A DNA stretch of 64,000 nt from Rhynchosporium graminicola (lineage: Eukaryota; Ascomycota; Leotiomycetes; Helotiales; Ploettnerulaceae): contig FJUW01000044.1 of the NCBI GenBank assembly GCA_900074885.1, positions 325,994-389,993 on the forward strand, given 5' to 3'. A model generated the notes under the pieces. That model had not been told where the DNA came from. It worked only from the letters and a program-made list of their open reading frames with translations, and ran no database searches. Position numbers and translations under genes: made by a program. How positions within the stretch are numbered: the stretch's first letter is position 1; every line of letters starts with the position of its first letter. Of this stretch, positions 35,341 to 47,100 are shown one piece after another.

Positions 35341-38300
35341 TGTGAGTGTGGATGTGGTTGTAGATGTGTTCGCGTTTGTGTGAGGGAGGATGGGGATTGT
35401 CGCGAGAGAAAGAGGTAGGTCGTGGTTAGAAAACCTCGGGGGAGAGCTTGGGATGGATGGGTGGAATTGGCGGAAAGGAGAGGTGGGTGGGTAAATCGGG
35501 TAGGTGATGAATGAATGGATTATGTAGTCGCGGTGCTCGATACGTTGGTCGGTAAACGAGTGTGTTGACGATGTTGTCAATGTTGTCGATGGAATGGTAA
35601 AATGGCCGTTGTGAGTGAGGTTGAAAACGGAAACATCAGGTTCGCGAGACGGCAAGGTACGGTTCGGAAGGTGCAGTGCGGTGCGGTGCAGTACAGTAAG
35701 TGTACGGAGTAGTGCGGTGCAGTATCAAGGGGTGAGAGCCGTTGCCGTGGCGGGTGGGACGATGCCGAGTAATCGATCACAGCACCCAGGAGCCAGCCAC
35801 CACGACACCTCACAAATATTGAAGCTTACCTTTTACCGAATCCACGATCAGATCGATTGGTGGTGGTGCATTTCTCTATCGTCCTCTCCATCATGAATGA
35901 GCCTCGTGTTGTTTGTGTTTTGTTTTGTTTCTATTTGGACCCAGAATCCAAGTCACAAGGCAGTCATGGGACGCCGCCGTCTGCGCGCGCGTACAACCTC
36001 GTAAGGCAACGAAGCCAGCGCGTGACCAGCCAGCCAGGTCAACATGAATAAAGTTCATCGAGTCTCTTTCTTGCACTGGGACTGGGACTGGGACTGACAT
36101 TCATTCATTCATTCATCCATCCACCTATCCATCCATCCACCCAATGGAGCTGAGCTGCGCCTCCTGCTCATCCATCCAATTAACCACGTAGAAGCTCCTG
36201 CTACAAGACCCACCCACCCGTAAATGCGGCGCCTCGAACACCTCGTACCGCAGACTTTTCCCCATTTCCAATTCAATTCCAATTTCCCATATGCTCCAAT
36301 TTCTTTCCTACACCGCACGCACAATACTCAGCCGCCTCCTCCAGGCTCCCCACCCCAGCCAGCCAAGAATCCGCAAATCCGCACACTCGAATCATTCGGA
36401 TTTGGAACGGGGCCCGGCATTACCATCCATCACCACTACTCCCGGATGCTAACGGGGCGGGGTGGATCCTCATGTGGAGCGAGCGTTAGGCCAGATTGGG
36501 AATCAGGGGTTTGATCTGCGGGCGGTATGTGGTCGGGATGGCGGAGTGGCCAATACGAGGGGGTTATTTTTGGCATTTTTTCTTATGGGGTTTTTTCTCT
36601 CTCTCTGCGGCGGCTTAGCCTGGCTTGGCTTGGCTTGATAAGGGGGGGCGAATCAGAATCGGGGAATGCGAGAAATGGAGCTTCGTGCAGAGACTTATGC
36701 AGGGGAAGGAACGTGCGTGGTGTTGCGGTGCACAAGTATGTCAGCCAGTAGCGGCGGAAGTATAGCATAGCATCAAGTATAAGTTTTGACTCCATGATGA
36801 AGGGGAAAAGCCGGCAAAGGCAAAGGCAAAGCATTATGGATGATGTTGATCTCAAGGCTGCCGGTGATGGAGATGGTGATGGTGATGGTGATGGCCGCCG
36901 AGCCTTGGAATGGAATCTGAGTTTGAGTGGCACTGGTTCATGTGCTTGGGTGTTCTCCGGCATTTGATGGGCTCTGGGCCCGTCCGTCTATGATCCGCAC
37001 GATTATACTTGAGTACTCCGTAGAGAACAGGATAAGCAAATGATTGATACCCACCATACATCCATACTCTACTGACTATTGAGATGAATTGAGATGAGAT
37101 GAGATGGATCTGCGCTTTACCTAGTGCTGCTTCGTATCGGACTAGGTACATGACATACTGTACCCATCGTAGCCGCCAATCTCCTTGTCGGACATTCTGG
37201 CAATGGGATATGGTACCTACGTAAATGCATACAAGTAGATAGATAGTACTTAGTATACTTACAACCTAGTACAACACGTGCTTGACCCAGTTTGCCAAGG
37301 ATCCCAACCAAGGACGGCAAGAGGGGGTCCTACATAATACTAGGGATTCGGGAGGAAACTTGACACTTGTTATATGGAGGGAGACAGTGTTGCCCCTCAA
37401 TCATTTCCAGATGATGGGAAAGAGGATATGGAACTACCAGTACTTCGTATGCAGGAATCATCGGAGATGGATGTCGGGCTTGGGAGGATCCTCTCCTCAT
37501 ATGGGATGGGATGCCGGCGTCATGCCGAGTGCGCCTCTGCCGTTTCAACCTGGGTACGTACGTACTTACCGACCCGACCCGACTGTACGAGTGAGTAGAT
37601 ACGGATCTCCCGTCAACTGAACTCGACTGACTCAACCTGACTCGAATCAACTCGACCCGACGCTGCTTTAAGACCACAGTCAACCATCGATCGAACCCCG
37701 ATCCACACCTACCCCCCTACCCAGCCAGTCAAAGGGTCTGCCCGGCGGATTAGAGTTAATCCAGGATCAAAAGGGGTTTAGTCCGTCCATCCGAAGGAAG
37801 CAAGCATACTTTTCAGGGTTAGCTTCAGCTGGCTGCTGCTTCGCCTTCCTTCGCCTTCGCCTTTGCCCTCGTCAAAGAATGGAAGGATGGATGACCGACT
37901 CCGGGACGTACTCGTACGAAAAGGTAGAAACGAGAAAGGTACGGACGGAGGTACGAAAGGTGCTCAAGTCGCGCCTTTCCCTTTTGGTCTCTTCAACCAC
38001 CTCCGTTCTAAACCTTCGTTCGTCCCCCTCCCTCTCTCCCTCCCTTACCCGCCTCGCATCCCCCCTTCGCGGCTTCCTTATTGCCTGCCTTGCCTTGACT
38101 TTTATCTCAGTTTCCACTCGTTGTTTACTTTACACCATACCGTACTACAATCGTTCACCTCTCTCTCGCGTTTATTGAAGCTATTCACTCACTCGCGTAC
38201 CACTATCATTTAACTAACCCCCAACCAAAGTTGACGGCAAATTCTCAAAAAGTGAATACGAGCTCTACCCCCTTATCAAACCCAACCGCGTCTTCGTTCC

Positions 38301-38433
38301 TGCCGACGACCCCGGAACCGGCCCAGGAAACAATACACAAAGGATTATCCGCGAGAGGATAGTAATCATATCACATCACACCGCACGGTACGGGTAGGAC
38401 AACAGGTCCGTTACACCGGTTCACGTTGCCAAA
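35341..38433. other. Long divergent intergenic region with simple repeats
   Basis: This 3.1-kb spacer separates the divergent GH12 (-) and GT2 (+) genes. It contains many short tandem motifs: GGGACT x3 near 36077-36095, CATTC and CATC runs near 36100-36145, a GATGGT run near 36867-36895 and CTCGACCCGA-type runs near 37560-37660. Several frames (for example 34999-35655 minus) are by-products of this biased composition. From 38200 to 38433 the sequence is the likely 5' UTR of the GT2 gene. No RNA gene is visible. Confidence 0.5.
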
Positions 38434-40901
38434 ATGAACGGCCGCGATCAGGATGTTTACGAGGAGGAGATGAAGGACATCAGAGGACACAATCAACCAT
38501 ATAGCCAACCCTACAACAATCTGAATGCTCCATACAACTCGCAAGATCCTCACGCCATCAGTTCCGATAATCTGATGCTTCCCGAGAGGTTAGGGGCGAC
38601 GGTCAGTCCAAGAGGGAGGAGACCTGGATACGAAGGGGCACACGATTCCATGTCCTCGGTATACGGGTGGAATGCAGAGTCCATCCCAGGTACACCTGGC
38701 GACTCGCGATGCACGACGCCAACGCTGTCACCCGTGAGTTACCTGCCAACACATCTCTATCGGATTGGAGTTTCACAAGAATCATCTATGAAGTATGTTG
38801 TGCAATAGAGCTAACAAAAATAGTACAATAACAACGATTTCAACAACTCGAGGAGTTACCTCAGCACAACAACCCTCGTGAACAAAGCCAACCACAGCAG
38901 TTCCACCTCAACCTTCCCATCCAAACATTCCTACAGTGAAGATTCCATAACTCAACTGCATAAACGCGATGACATTCAACTCTCGAAAGGATGGCGTCGC
39001 AAGATTTTCAAGCTCGTACCTGTCCTCGCCTTTCTAAACTTTTTCCTCTACATCGCCTACTTGGGTCTTCGAATTTACTGCGTCATTATCGCACAGAACA
39101 GATTTGGCGTTGCATACCCCGGGGCTTGGGTTTTCCTTGGTGTAGAAATTATCGTCGCTATCCCATCTCAAATGCATAATTTCTGGACGATGTGGGCCCT
39201 GAAGAGGAGAAACCGACCACAATTGCGACTGAACAGCGATGAAGTCCCGGGTGTTGATGTTTTCGTTACCTGCTGTGGAGAGGACGACGATGTTGTTTTG
39301 GACACCGTACGCGCAGCTTGCGATCAGGATTATCCCCGCGATAGATTCCGTGTCGTTGTCTTGGATGATGGAAAATCTGCTACTCTTGAGGCTTTAGTGA
39401 ATCAGCTTGGATACGTTTACTCGAACCTGTACTACATGGCACGTACAAAGGTCAAGGGTGTACCACATCATTTCAAGGCTGGGAATCTCAACTACGGTCT
39501 TGAGCAATTAGATCTTCTGCCGGGTGGAGCCAATGAGTTCATGGCAGCTTTGGATGCGGACATGGTAAATACACCCTTTTCGATTTATCCAAGCGAGAGC
39601 GATCTTCTTTCCTCATTTCGAATATCCATGCTAACTCAATGTAGATTCCTGAACCACATTGGCTCCGAGCACTCATGCCTCATCTTGTCGTCGATCCCAA
39701 AGTCGCACTCGCGTGCCCACCCCAACTTTTCTACAACACACCTGTTTCCGACCCTCTGGCCCAATCCCTGAATTTCTTTGTCCACGTCATTGAGCCTATC
39801 AAGGACGCTCTAGGAGTGGCATGGTGCACTGGATCAGGATACGTTATTCGCCGTGTGGCTCTTACAGAGATCGGAAATTTCCCTCTCGGGTCTCTAGCGG
39901 AAGATGTCGCAACGTCGACTCTTATGCTCGGTCTTGGCTGGAAAACAGCTTACATCCACGAGCCCCTTCAATTCGGTACCGTCCCCGAGGATTTCGGTGG
40001 TCATCTCAAGCAGCGTACTCGTTGGGCAATCGGAACCATTCAAACGGCGTTTAAGCTCAATTTCTGTCTCTTCGGCAAAGACGTCAAGATGATGACCGGC
40101 GCTCAACGTTTTTCGGGAGCTCTCTACGCCATTCTTGGCATGTTCACTATCCTCGTCACGGTCTCCCTCTTCGCCATTCCGGTCGTTCTCATGTGGGGCA
40201 AACCTCTCGTGGCGTACGCCGACATCGAGCAACTCCGCTGGTTAATCCGTTCGTGCTTCGCTGCATTCATGTGCAATCGTCTATGCGAACTCGCGCTCTT
40301 CTCTCCCGCTGGATACCACACCGGACAACGTGATTCCCGCTACCAAATCTGGATGTCTCCATACATCTCCCTATCAATCATCCGCTCATTCATCCTCCCC
40401 ACATGGCTCGGAGGTTCCGTTGTTGCTTTCAAGCCCACTGGATCCCTCGGAAACGCACTTAACGAGCGTGACCCCAAGAATAAGAAGAACATGGCCCGCC
40501 GTCTTTGGGCTATTTTGATCAACTACATGGCCCTATTCCACTTCGTCTTCGTATATTTCACACTCGTCGCAGTCGTCTTGACCACCTACCGGGTCTTCTT
40601 CCCCAAAGGCCAAGCTCTTCGCGATATCTTCATTGGACTCATCACGCATGCTTTCTGGCCTCCCTTGACCTTCCTCTTCCTCATCTCCAGTTTGTGGACT
40701 CCGGTTGCTTATGCTATTGATCCCCCGATGGTTCCTGACAGAGAGGAATTACTTGTGAGGGATCAAAAGACTGGAGTTGCGCATCCAAGAGAGGACACAA
40801 AGAAAGTCGCTTTTGGAGGACAGGCGGCTTGGTTTGAATTCTTGTACACGGGAAGCACGATTTATACGGGCTTGGTGTTTGCTTATAGTTTCTTCTTGTA
40901 G
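38434..40901 (+). CDS. Processive family 2 glycosyltransferase (fungal GT2, cellulose-synthase-like), 3 exons
   Basis: Exons 38434-38733, 38824-39564 and 39645-40901 give 765 residues. A disordered Asn/Ser/Tyr-rich head of about 150 residues precedes two membrane helices (LVPVLAFLNFFLYIAYLGLR and AWVFLGVEIIVAI). The GT-A domain shows VFVTCCGEDDDVVLDT, D344-A-D346, E433-D434 in GSLAEDVAT and Q470-R-T-R-W474, which is the D,D,D,QxxRW set of processive beta-glycosyltransferases. At least four further helices follow, for example FVFVYFTLVAVVLTTYRVFF. The enzyme should polymerise a sugar at the plasma membrane from a UDP-sugar while exporting the chain. The layout resembles the fungal GT2 reported to be needed for hyphal growth on solid surfaces in plant pathogens; orthology is my inference. 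The polymer made is not known from sequence. Confidence 0.88.
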
Positions 40902-41427
40902 GCTCTGCAGGGCTGTAAGATGATTCCATGCAAGCAACAGACCAGTGTCTTCATACGTGAGCCTGTGAGACTGTGGTCGAATGTTGAGGTCCACAGAAAT
41001 GGAGAACTACAATAGAAGCACACGGACCTCTCGCAGTGGAGGTTGGAAGCGGGATGAAGATGAGACACCAGGCTCGAGACTTTCGACAAGGCGCCTTAGA
41101 TGAGTGTAATGATTGTCAAATTAGACGGCTGCATGCCTGGAGGGATTGGAAGGAACTTGATTGATTTTGATTTCTGCCTGGTGGTGGTTCGTTGACTGTT
41201 GTTTAATGTCACTGTTTCCTAGATACGGGGTTCGTGTACGGATGTGGGCGTATATATATAGTGCTTGCCCAGACTTTTTAAATTGTTTTATTTTTGAATC
41301 ACTGGTTTTCCTCGACGCTTTCTTTTAATACGAGGAGTAGGAATTCCAATACATGCCGCAGCTAACGAGATCAAAGGTCAGTCGATTTTAGATATAGCAA
41401 CAGAAGCACTTGTGAACTCGCGAGTGG
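40902..41427. other. Intergenic region 3' of GT2
   Basis: Presumed GT2 3' UTR and spacer with a TATATATATA tract near 41253-41261. No gene is visible. Confidence 0.5.
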
Positions 41428-41862
41428 CTACTTCCGATGCGGTGTTATAAGGAGCCGGGCTTGCGATTGAGAGTAGGGATCTTTACAAAGACCTCTAAGC
41501 CGTTTCACTAAAGTGAGCAGGTAGGCCTTGTTATCAAGCCCTTTTCGATACTGGAGAACTGTAGTGCCCCAAGTCCTGGTCAGACCCAAGATATCGAAGA
41601 GCGCTTGACTGATTTGTGCCCCAACTACGAGAATATCACCTGATTTTTCATGGCACTTGGTTGGGAAGGGCTTCAAGATGGGAAGGACGTTATAAGTAGT
41701 AAGGATTTGGTGATCTTAATCTGAACAGGAATATTCCACGAAGTCTCTTTATCAATATCGATGAATCGGAATGCCCGATGTTCGTTCCAAGTCCAGGTCT
41801 CTCGTTCAATGGGGATTTGGTATCCGTCGCGTGGGGAGAACATATCCTCGAGGAAGTTTTGA
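41428..41862 (-). pseudogene. Degraded gene fragment of unknown family (frameshifted)
   Basis: Two minus-strand frames join into a protein-like sequence. The upstream one (from about 41862) reads FLEDMFSPRDGYQIPIERET, TWNEHRAFRFIDIDKET and WNIPVQIKIT. The downstream one (to 41428) reads LPILKPFPTKCHEKSGDI, ALFDILGLTRTWGTTVLQY and AYLLTLVKRLRGL. The switch of frame lies near 41690-41710 with no intron signals there. I do not recognise the family. It reads as the remnant of a larger protein, missing its start. Confidence 0.4.
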
Positions 41863-41899
41863 ATAAAAAGACCTCAAGTCTGACGTTTCACACTGCTGA

Positions 41900-42115
41900 A
41901 GTCTAGATACAGTTTTCATCCCGGAGCTGCACAATCAGCTAGATCTTCCTTCGTCCTACCGCATTCCATGGCAGGCAGGATTCGCGCCCGGCCAGATCCA
42001 TCTCCTAGACCAGGAACTTCGCATGGTACATACAATCCAAGAACTCAAAAACACCGCCACGCGTACGAATGGAGAATCGTCAAGACGACAACTTGTTGAC
42101 CCGTCCAATGTCTAA
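41900..42115 (+). pseudogene. Open protein-like fragment on the plus strand, unknown family
   Basis: After a TGA at 41897-41899 the plus strand is open for 71 codons, reading FIPELHNQLDLPSSYRIPWQ and GFAPGQIHLLDQELRMVHTI before a TAA. There is no start codon in a sensible place. It overlaps the last codons of the defensin-like gene on the other strand by four bases. It may be the terminal piece of a gene whose 5' part is lost, perhaps rearranged relative to the neighbouring minus-strand fragment. Confidence 0.3.
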
Positions 42116-42409
42116 CAATCGCATTTCCTGTGGGGTGATTAGTTATATTCCATGATGGGTACGACGATGTTTTTTCGGCTTACCCGGTGTCTTCGTTACA
42201 AGTCCCGGTTCTTTTGCCTGTTTTGGAGTAGCACTGTTGTCCGCGTTAGCAGCTGGAGAGTGGATTCATGGCATTTAGGCTCCTCAGTGACGTACGCTTA
42301 ACATACAGTCGTCCTCCTCACAGTCTCGAGCAATGAGGCCTTTTGGTAGCGCATTTGCAGTGGCCCCGACTGCCATGAGAACGATCGATAGAAGAGTTGC
42401 GACCTTCAT
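42112..42409 (-). CDS. Small secreted cysteine-rich peptide, CS-alpha-beta (defensin-like), 3 exons
   Basis: Exons 42409-42296, 42233-42184 and 42127-42112 give 59 residues in consistent phase. Introns of 62 and 56 bp have GTACGT and GTAAGC donors and clear branch sites (GCTAAC; AACTAATC) 10-15 bases before the acceptors. Residues 1-18 (MKVATLLSIVLMAVGATA) are a typical signal peptide. A short pro-segment with an Ala-Arg before the first Cys follows. The six cysteines sit at 30, 35, 39, 50, 57 and 59, spacing x4-x3-x10-x6-x1. This is the C...CxxxC...C...CxC pattern of cysteine-stabilised alpha-beta peptides, with a Gly-x-Cys gamma-core at 48-50. Spacing from the second Cys onward equals that of plectasin-type fungal defensins; the first loop is shorter. 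Activity (antimicrobial, signalling or other) is unknown. The last exon is only 16 bases, so automated annotation could easily miss it. Confidence 0.72.
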
Positions 42410-43829
42410 CTTGATGTTGTGACCGGATCGCTTGGGGGGTGAAGTTGGATTGAAATTGGTTTGCTTGGTGAGTATTGAAGTGTGATTGACGTCTGAGGCA
42501 TAACAGATCATGGACGAATGGAGAGAGAGGGGGAGTTGCGATGGTATTCATATTGTGTTTAGATGGGCTTTCGCCACCCGACCAGTATTGCAATCTCCGT
42601 ATATCCTACTATCTGAAGATTCAAAAAGGTTTTCCAATTAATCTACTACAATACTTTCCCCCCCCCGGGTTTAAATGCTACAAAGTAAATCTTGCACCCT
42701 TACTGCAGCCGAACTCTCAACATTTGAACCAGGGAGTGGGACGGTAGTATCAACAGAAAGTAAAATGAAAGTAAACGGAGATACGGAAGCTGGTATTCTT
42801 CACCCCTTCATGTCAGTGGCATTATTGGTTTGTTTGCTCCTCTGTGTATCTCAACCGCAAGACCTAGGGAGAGTGACTAAACTCGTACGGTTTGTGTATT
42901 TGTAGTTATAGGGTGTAGAGACATTCTATTTATTTAGTATTATCGTTCGTTGATTAAAAATATAAAAAAGGTTGTGTTGTTTTGAAGGTAGACGTCCTAG
43001 GTGGCCCTTATTGAGCAATAAAAGATCCCCGTCATACTTGAGTACTTGGGTACGTTACCTCCACATCTACCTGCCTCTTTAATCTGCGCATAATTACGGA
43101 GTAAAAGATTGCTTATACGACTTGCTTCATAACTGCCGGGGAAATTCCTTGACACGGAAATGTGAAACGCGGAGTAAGGTGTTACATACACAAAGGCAAG
43201 TAAGGTTCTCTTGTGATGCGACTTCTAAAATTCCCACCTCTCCTTTACAAAGTAAAACAGGCAAATGCAGGCGATATCTTTGCCGAATTCAACCTCGATA
43301 CCATGGCCCCGTGACGGCTCTGCCAGTATATCTCTGTAATCTAGCTTCGTATCTTGAGCATACCTCCCGACATTGTTCTTTTGTTGCTATGATTTTATCA
43401 GGCGCAGACGTGATCGCATAGTCTTAACCTCTCGTATTCTGCTACGGGCTGAGGCATTAGCTCTATGACTGTGGCCAAAGTATGTAATCAGCCGTCACGA
43501 TCGTCATCCTGGCGTGGCGCTCTGGACCGCCAGATTGGAAATTGACAATTTATTATGAATACCTCTTTAGCAAGTCGCGATTGACTGGAAGCATCAATAC
43601 CCTCAATGATGATACCCTCAATACAGGGGGGAACCCTTCTACTATAGATGAACCCTTACCTTAGCAAGGGTCACCATCCAATCGTTCGATCAGATTTACT
43701 CAAAAAAAAAACGGGCAGGAATCTGCTCGAGCCACTTCGCAGGGTACGGGTTTATTTATCCCAGATACCAAGTACGGAGGTACGGGTGCTCGCAAAGCAC
43801 TAGTCTAGGATTTGAACTACAGGTGCCTG
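42410..43829. other. Intergenic region next to the repeat boundary
   Basis: This is the 5' flank of the defensin-like gene and a spacer without supported genes. The frame 43122-43421 has no domain. Near 43749-43777 a GGGTTTATTTATCCC...ATACCAAGTA segment resembles one terminal inverted repeat of the MITE at 43868, suggesting a degraded partial copy. No tRNA could be folded by eye around 43780-43840. Confidence 0.45.
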
Positions 43830-44165
43830 CTCTCATTAGCTATACCTCCTAGAATCACTGAGCTTTACTTGGTAGGTAGGGTAAATAAACCCCTACCCTG
43901 TAGAATGGTTCTAGTAGACTCTGGCCCATAATTAGACTAATTCTGATCAAACGATTGGGCGTTGGCCCCTGACGAGGCTCCCTGCGATAAAGACAGGGTG
44001 AGGGTTTATTTACCCTACCTACCAAGTAGAACCTTATCCGGAAGTGCAAAAAGGACTTATATTTTAATCGATTGAAGCTCTTTGGAACTCGGACGGTATT
44101 ACTCCGTTTCAAGCCTCGGAGATGAAACGAGCCCAGTACTGAAATCGTCTTATCTATGAATTCAA
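43830..44165 (-). mobile_element. Fragment of the gag-type retroelement, lightly mutated, interrupted by a MITE
   Basis: Sequence on both sides of the MITE matches 50275-50450 inside the LTR element further right. Shared blocks include GCTATACCTC, GAATYAC.GAGCTTTA, AAAAAGGACT, ATTACTCCGTTTCAAG and GAGTACTRAAAT. On the minus strand this copy reads RLKYKSFLHFRIRF, matching a gag-like stretch of the other copy. It carries fewer C-to-T and G-to-A changes than the copy at 50.3 kb and is therefore the better guide to the original sequence. Confidence 0.7.
43868..44026. mobile_element. MITE, 159 bp, 34-bp terminal inverted repeats, TA target-site duplication
   Basis: The ends CTTGGTAGGTAGGGTAAATA (43868 onward, arm to 43901) and its near-exact reverse complement (arm 43993-44026) differ at one or two positions. 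The element is flanked by TA at 43866-43867 and 44027-44028. The related repeat at 50.3 kb reads GAGCTTTAGAACTTTAT with a single TA and no insert, which is the empty site. TA duplication and short length point to a non-autonomous Tc1/mariner-type element. No coding capacity is present. Confidence 0.85.
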
Positions 44166-47100
44166 AAATCCAAATTATGGATAGATACGCTTCAAGGCCA
44201 CAGCTAAATCTCCATACGTGAATGGATAAATAGCTATTCGCGAATTAAGCGAGCCTAAAGTGCGGAGTGTATTTATTACTACTAAGATATATATATATAT
44301 ATATAGAGTAGAATATCCCCAGCTTCCCCCTTTTAAACTAAATCACTGATATTATCCCTCAACTCCATATCCTGAGTATATACCTCTACCCGTCTGACCA
44401 CTCTTTGAATTAATGTTTCAGAAGCTATAGTAGCATGTACTATATTATCTTAATAATAGATTAACAAGGTCTTCTCCGTGCCGGCCCTTCGCAAGCTCCG
44501 GGGTCACGGGACCTTGCTTCGCGCAGTCGTTACGGGCGATAGTTAATCCGTAATAGTCACTTACAGTAGATAATAGCAACTATATAAATAAAGAGAGTCG
44601 AGTTTACTATTAAAGATGAATTCCAATAGATAATAATAATAATTGAATTTAAAATAGGCTAAGGGTAAGAGTATTATAAGTACGTCTCTCTTATAGTAAT
44701 AATTATAAACTTTCTTTCTAGCGATATTACGACTATTAAGTACGTATCTACTATATCGATTCTGTTAATATACGGACTTATAGCAATTACTAACGGACTA
44801 TAGGATATCTACTACTATTATTACTACTACTGCTACCTCTACTACTGCTGCCTTAGTAGCTTAATCTATGCTACCGGCTTTACGGCCCCCTTACTAATCT
44901 TTACTATATAAGTCGACTCTAGCTATCTGACGGTTCGTAACTTAGCTAATAAATACTCGTAAGGCTACCTTTACCCGCTTACGCTACTACTGCTATAACG
45001 CGGCTCTTCGCCCTCCTCCTCTTTCGCGCTACTAATTTACGTCCGGGTCAGGTCTTCTCTAGTGCTACTCGGTCCTCTAACCTAGAGGCTCGATACGTCT
45101 AGATCTATAAGTTATTCTATATTATTCCCTAACTAATTATACTCTATAATAGACCGTTTCGGATATAGAGATACTAATAGATATAACTAGATATATTAAG
45201 CTTCCGGGTTATAACTACTACTAAGGAGGCTATAGCCCTTAGATAGAGTGCGTTCGGGTCGCTGGTTTTTTAAGTAGCTCTTACGCTAACTACTACTATA
45301 GTAGTATAAGAGGCTATTACTCGCTCTATAAGTTATATTCCGAACTAAATTATAACTTATACTAATATTTATAGATCCGTAAGCCTTACTAGCCCTACTG
45401 CTTCTATTACTCTTATCGTTCCTTCCCCTGCTACTACTAGCTTTTCCTCGGGTCGTACCTATAGTCGTAGAAATACCTAGGTCGCTCTTAGTACTTATAA
45501 AAATAATAAGTTATTATAAATCTAATTACTTTATAGCTTATAACTAATCTATAGTAGCTCGCTATACTTTCCCTACTAGTACCGGCCGTATCTGTCGCTC
45601 CTGCCGCACTTACTACTAGCTTTTAGAGGCTCGGGTAGTTCTTTACGAATCGCTCGCGGATAACTTCCGCGTAGAGGCTGATTTAGAGGAGAAAGAGGAG
45701 CGTAAAGATAAGGAGAGTAAGAGCTTAATTAAGCTATAAATCCTATTAAGGGTCTTCTGCAGGAGTATAAATTAAATTTCCGGCTTGAAAATCCTATTAT
45801 AGGTCTCTTATAGGGGTTAATAGTAAATAGAAACTATATTCTACTTTATTATTAACTTCTTTAGATTTATATTTAACTTCTCGTGATTGTTAGGATTATT
45901 AGACTTAAAAATTATACTTAACTCAGCTAATATTAACGAATATTAAGTAATACCTCTAGAAATATAATATTTATAGTCTGATATTAATTTTCTATAAGTA
46001 ATAATATACTTAACTTTTCAACTTTAGATATTTATAAAAGACTAACGTATAGCTAACTATAGGTAAATATAGGCGTCTATAAGTCTAGTCTTATCGTATG
46101 AGATAACTATCCTTAAGACTTATTAATAGTTATAGCGAAGTATAAATAGACTAGAAATTACTTTCGTTAAAAGGTAATTCTAAGCTTATTATCTATTCTT
46201 ATTAATTTAATCTATAGGAGTACTTATAACTATCTGTTAAAGTCTCTACTTAAGATCCGAGCCTCGATATAGTGCTTTCTTAGGCTCGTAACTACTAATC
46301 GCGTTCTGTTATAAAGGCTTTCCGGTAGCGTAAGGTTACGTAAAAGAAGAATAAGCGAACTAAGCTTAAGGTATAAGTGCGATAATAATAGCGAGGGAAG
46401 ATCAATTCTTTAAAGAGTCTTAGCTAAAAACTAATAAAGGTCTATCTTAGCGATATCTGCATTAGTTATATATATATCTATAGCTAAGTAAGTCTATAAC
46501 TAGCCCGGAAAGCGACTAAGGTTTATTCTATTTAGCTTTATAATAATTATATTTAAAGTTAATAAACGATAGTGACCTATAAAGGTAGTCGGATCTATAG
46601 TAGCTCCTCTAAGAAGAGCTAGCGAATAGATAAAGTTAATAAAACTAGTAAGTTAATAAATATAATCTAGAACTATAACTAAAAGCTCTTAACGCGGATC
46701 GTAAGGTAGATTACTAACTTAATCTACGAATTCCGAACTATAAACCTCTTCCTAGACTCGTATATTAATCTATAAAGTGATATAATATAGTTAGGGCTAG
46801 ATAAATAACTTTTGAATATAAGTAGTTACAATATTAGCCTGCGAATCCCGCGGTATAACTAGAAGTATCTGCGTAAAGTCTCTACTAAGTATTATAAGTA
46901 TACCGCCGAAGAGAACGTTATCAATAGAGCCTCGTAAATCGACTAATAAGTAGTATATTATCTTAAAATAATATTTATATTATATTAGTATCTCGTCTTA
47001 GATAATCAGATTAACTTAACGTAAGAGACTACTAAGCGCGCTTTACTTCGTAATACTACTTATAGACTATTCTATAAGATCGCTCCAGATCTTAAATTAC

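Noticed and set aside
43780..43860. Possible tRNA on the minus strand (TTCAAATC-like loop)
   Set aside because: The T-stem and acceptor stem do not pair, and no anticodon arm can be drawn.
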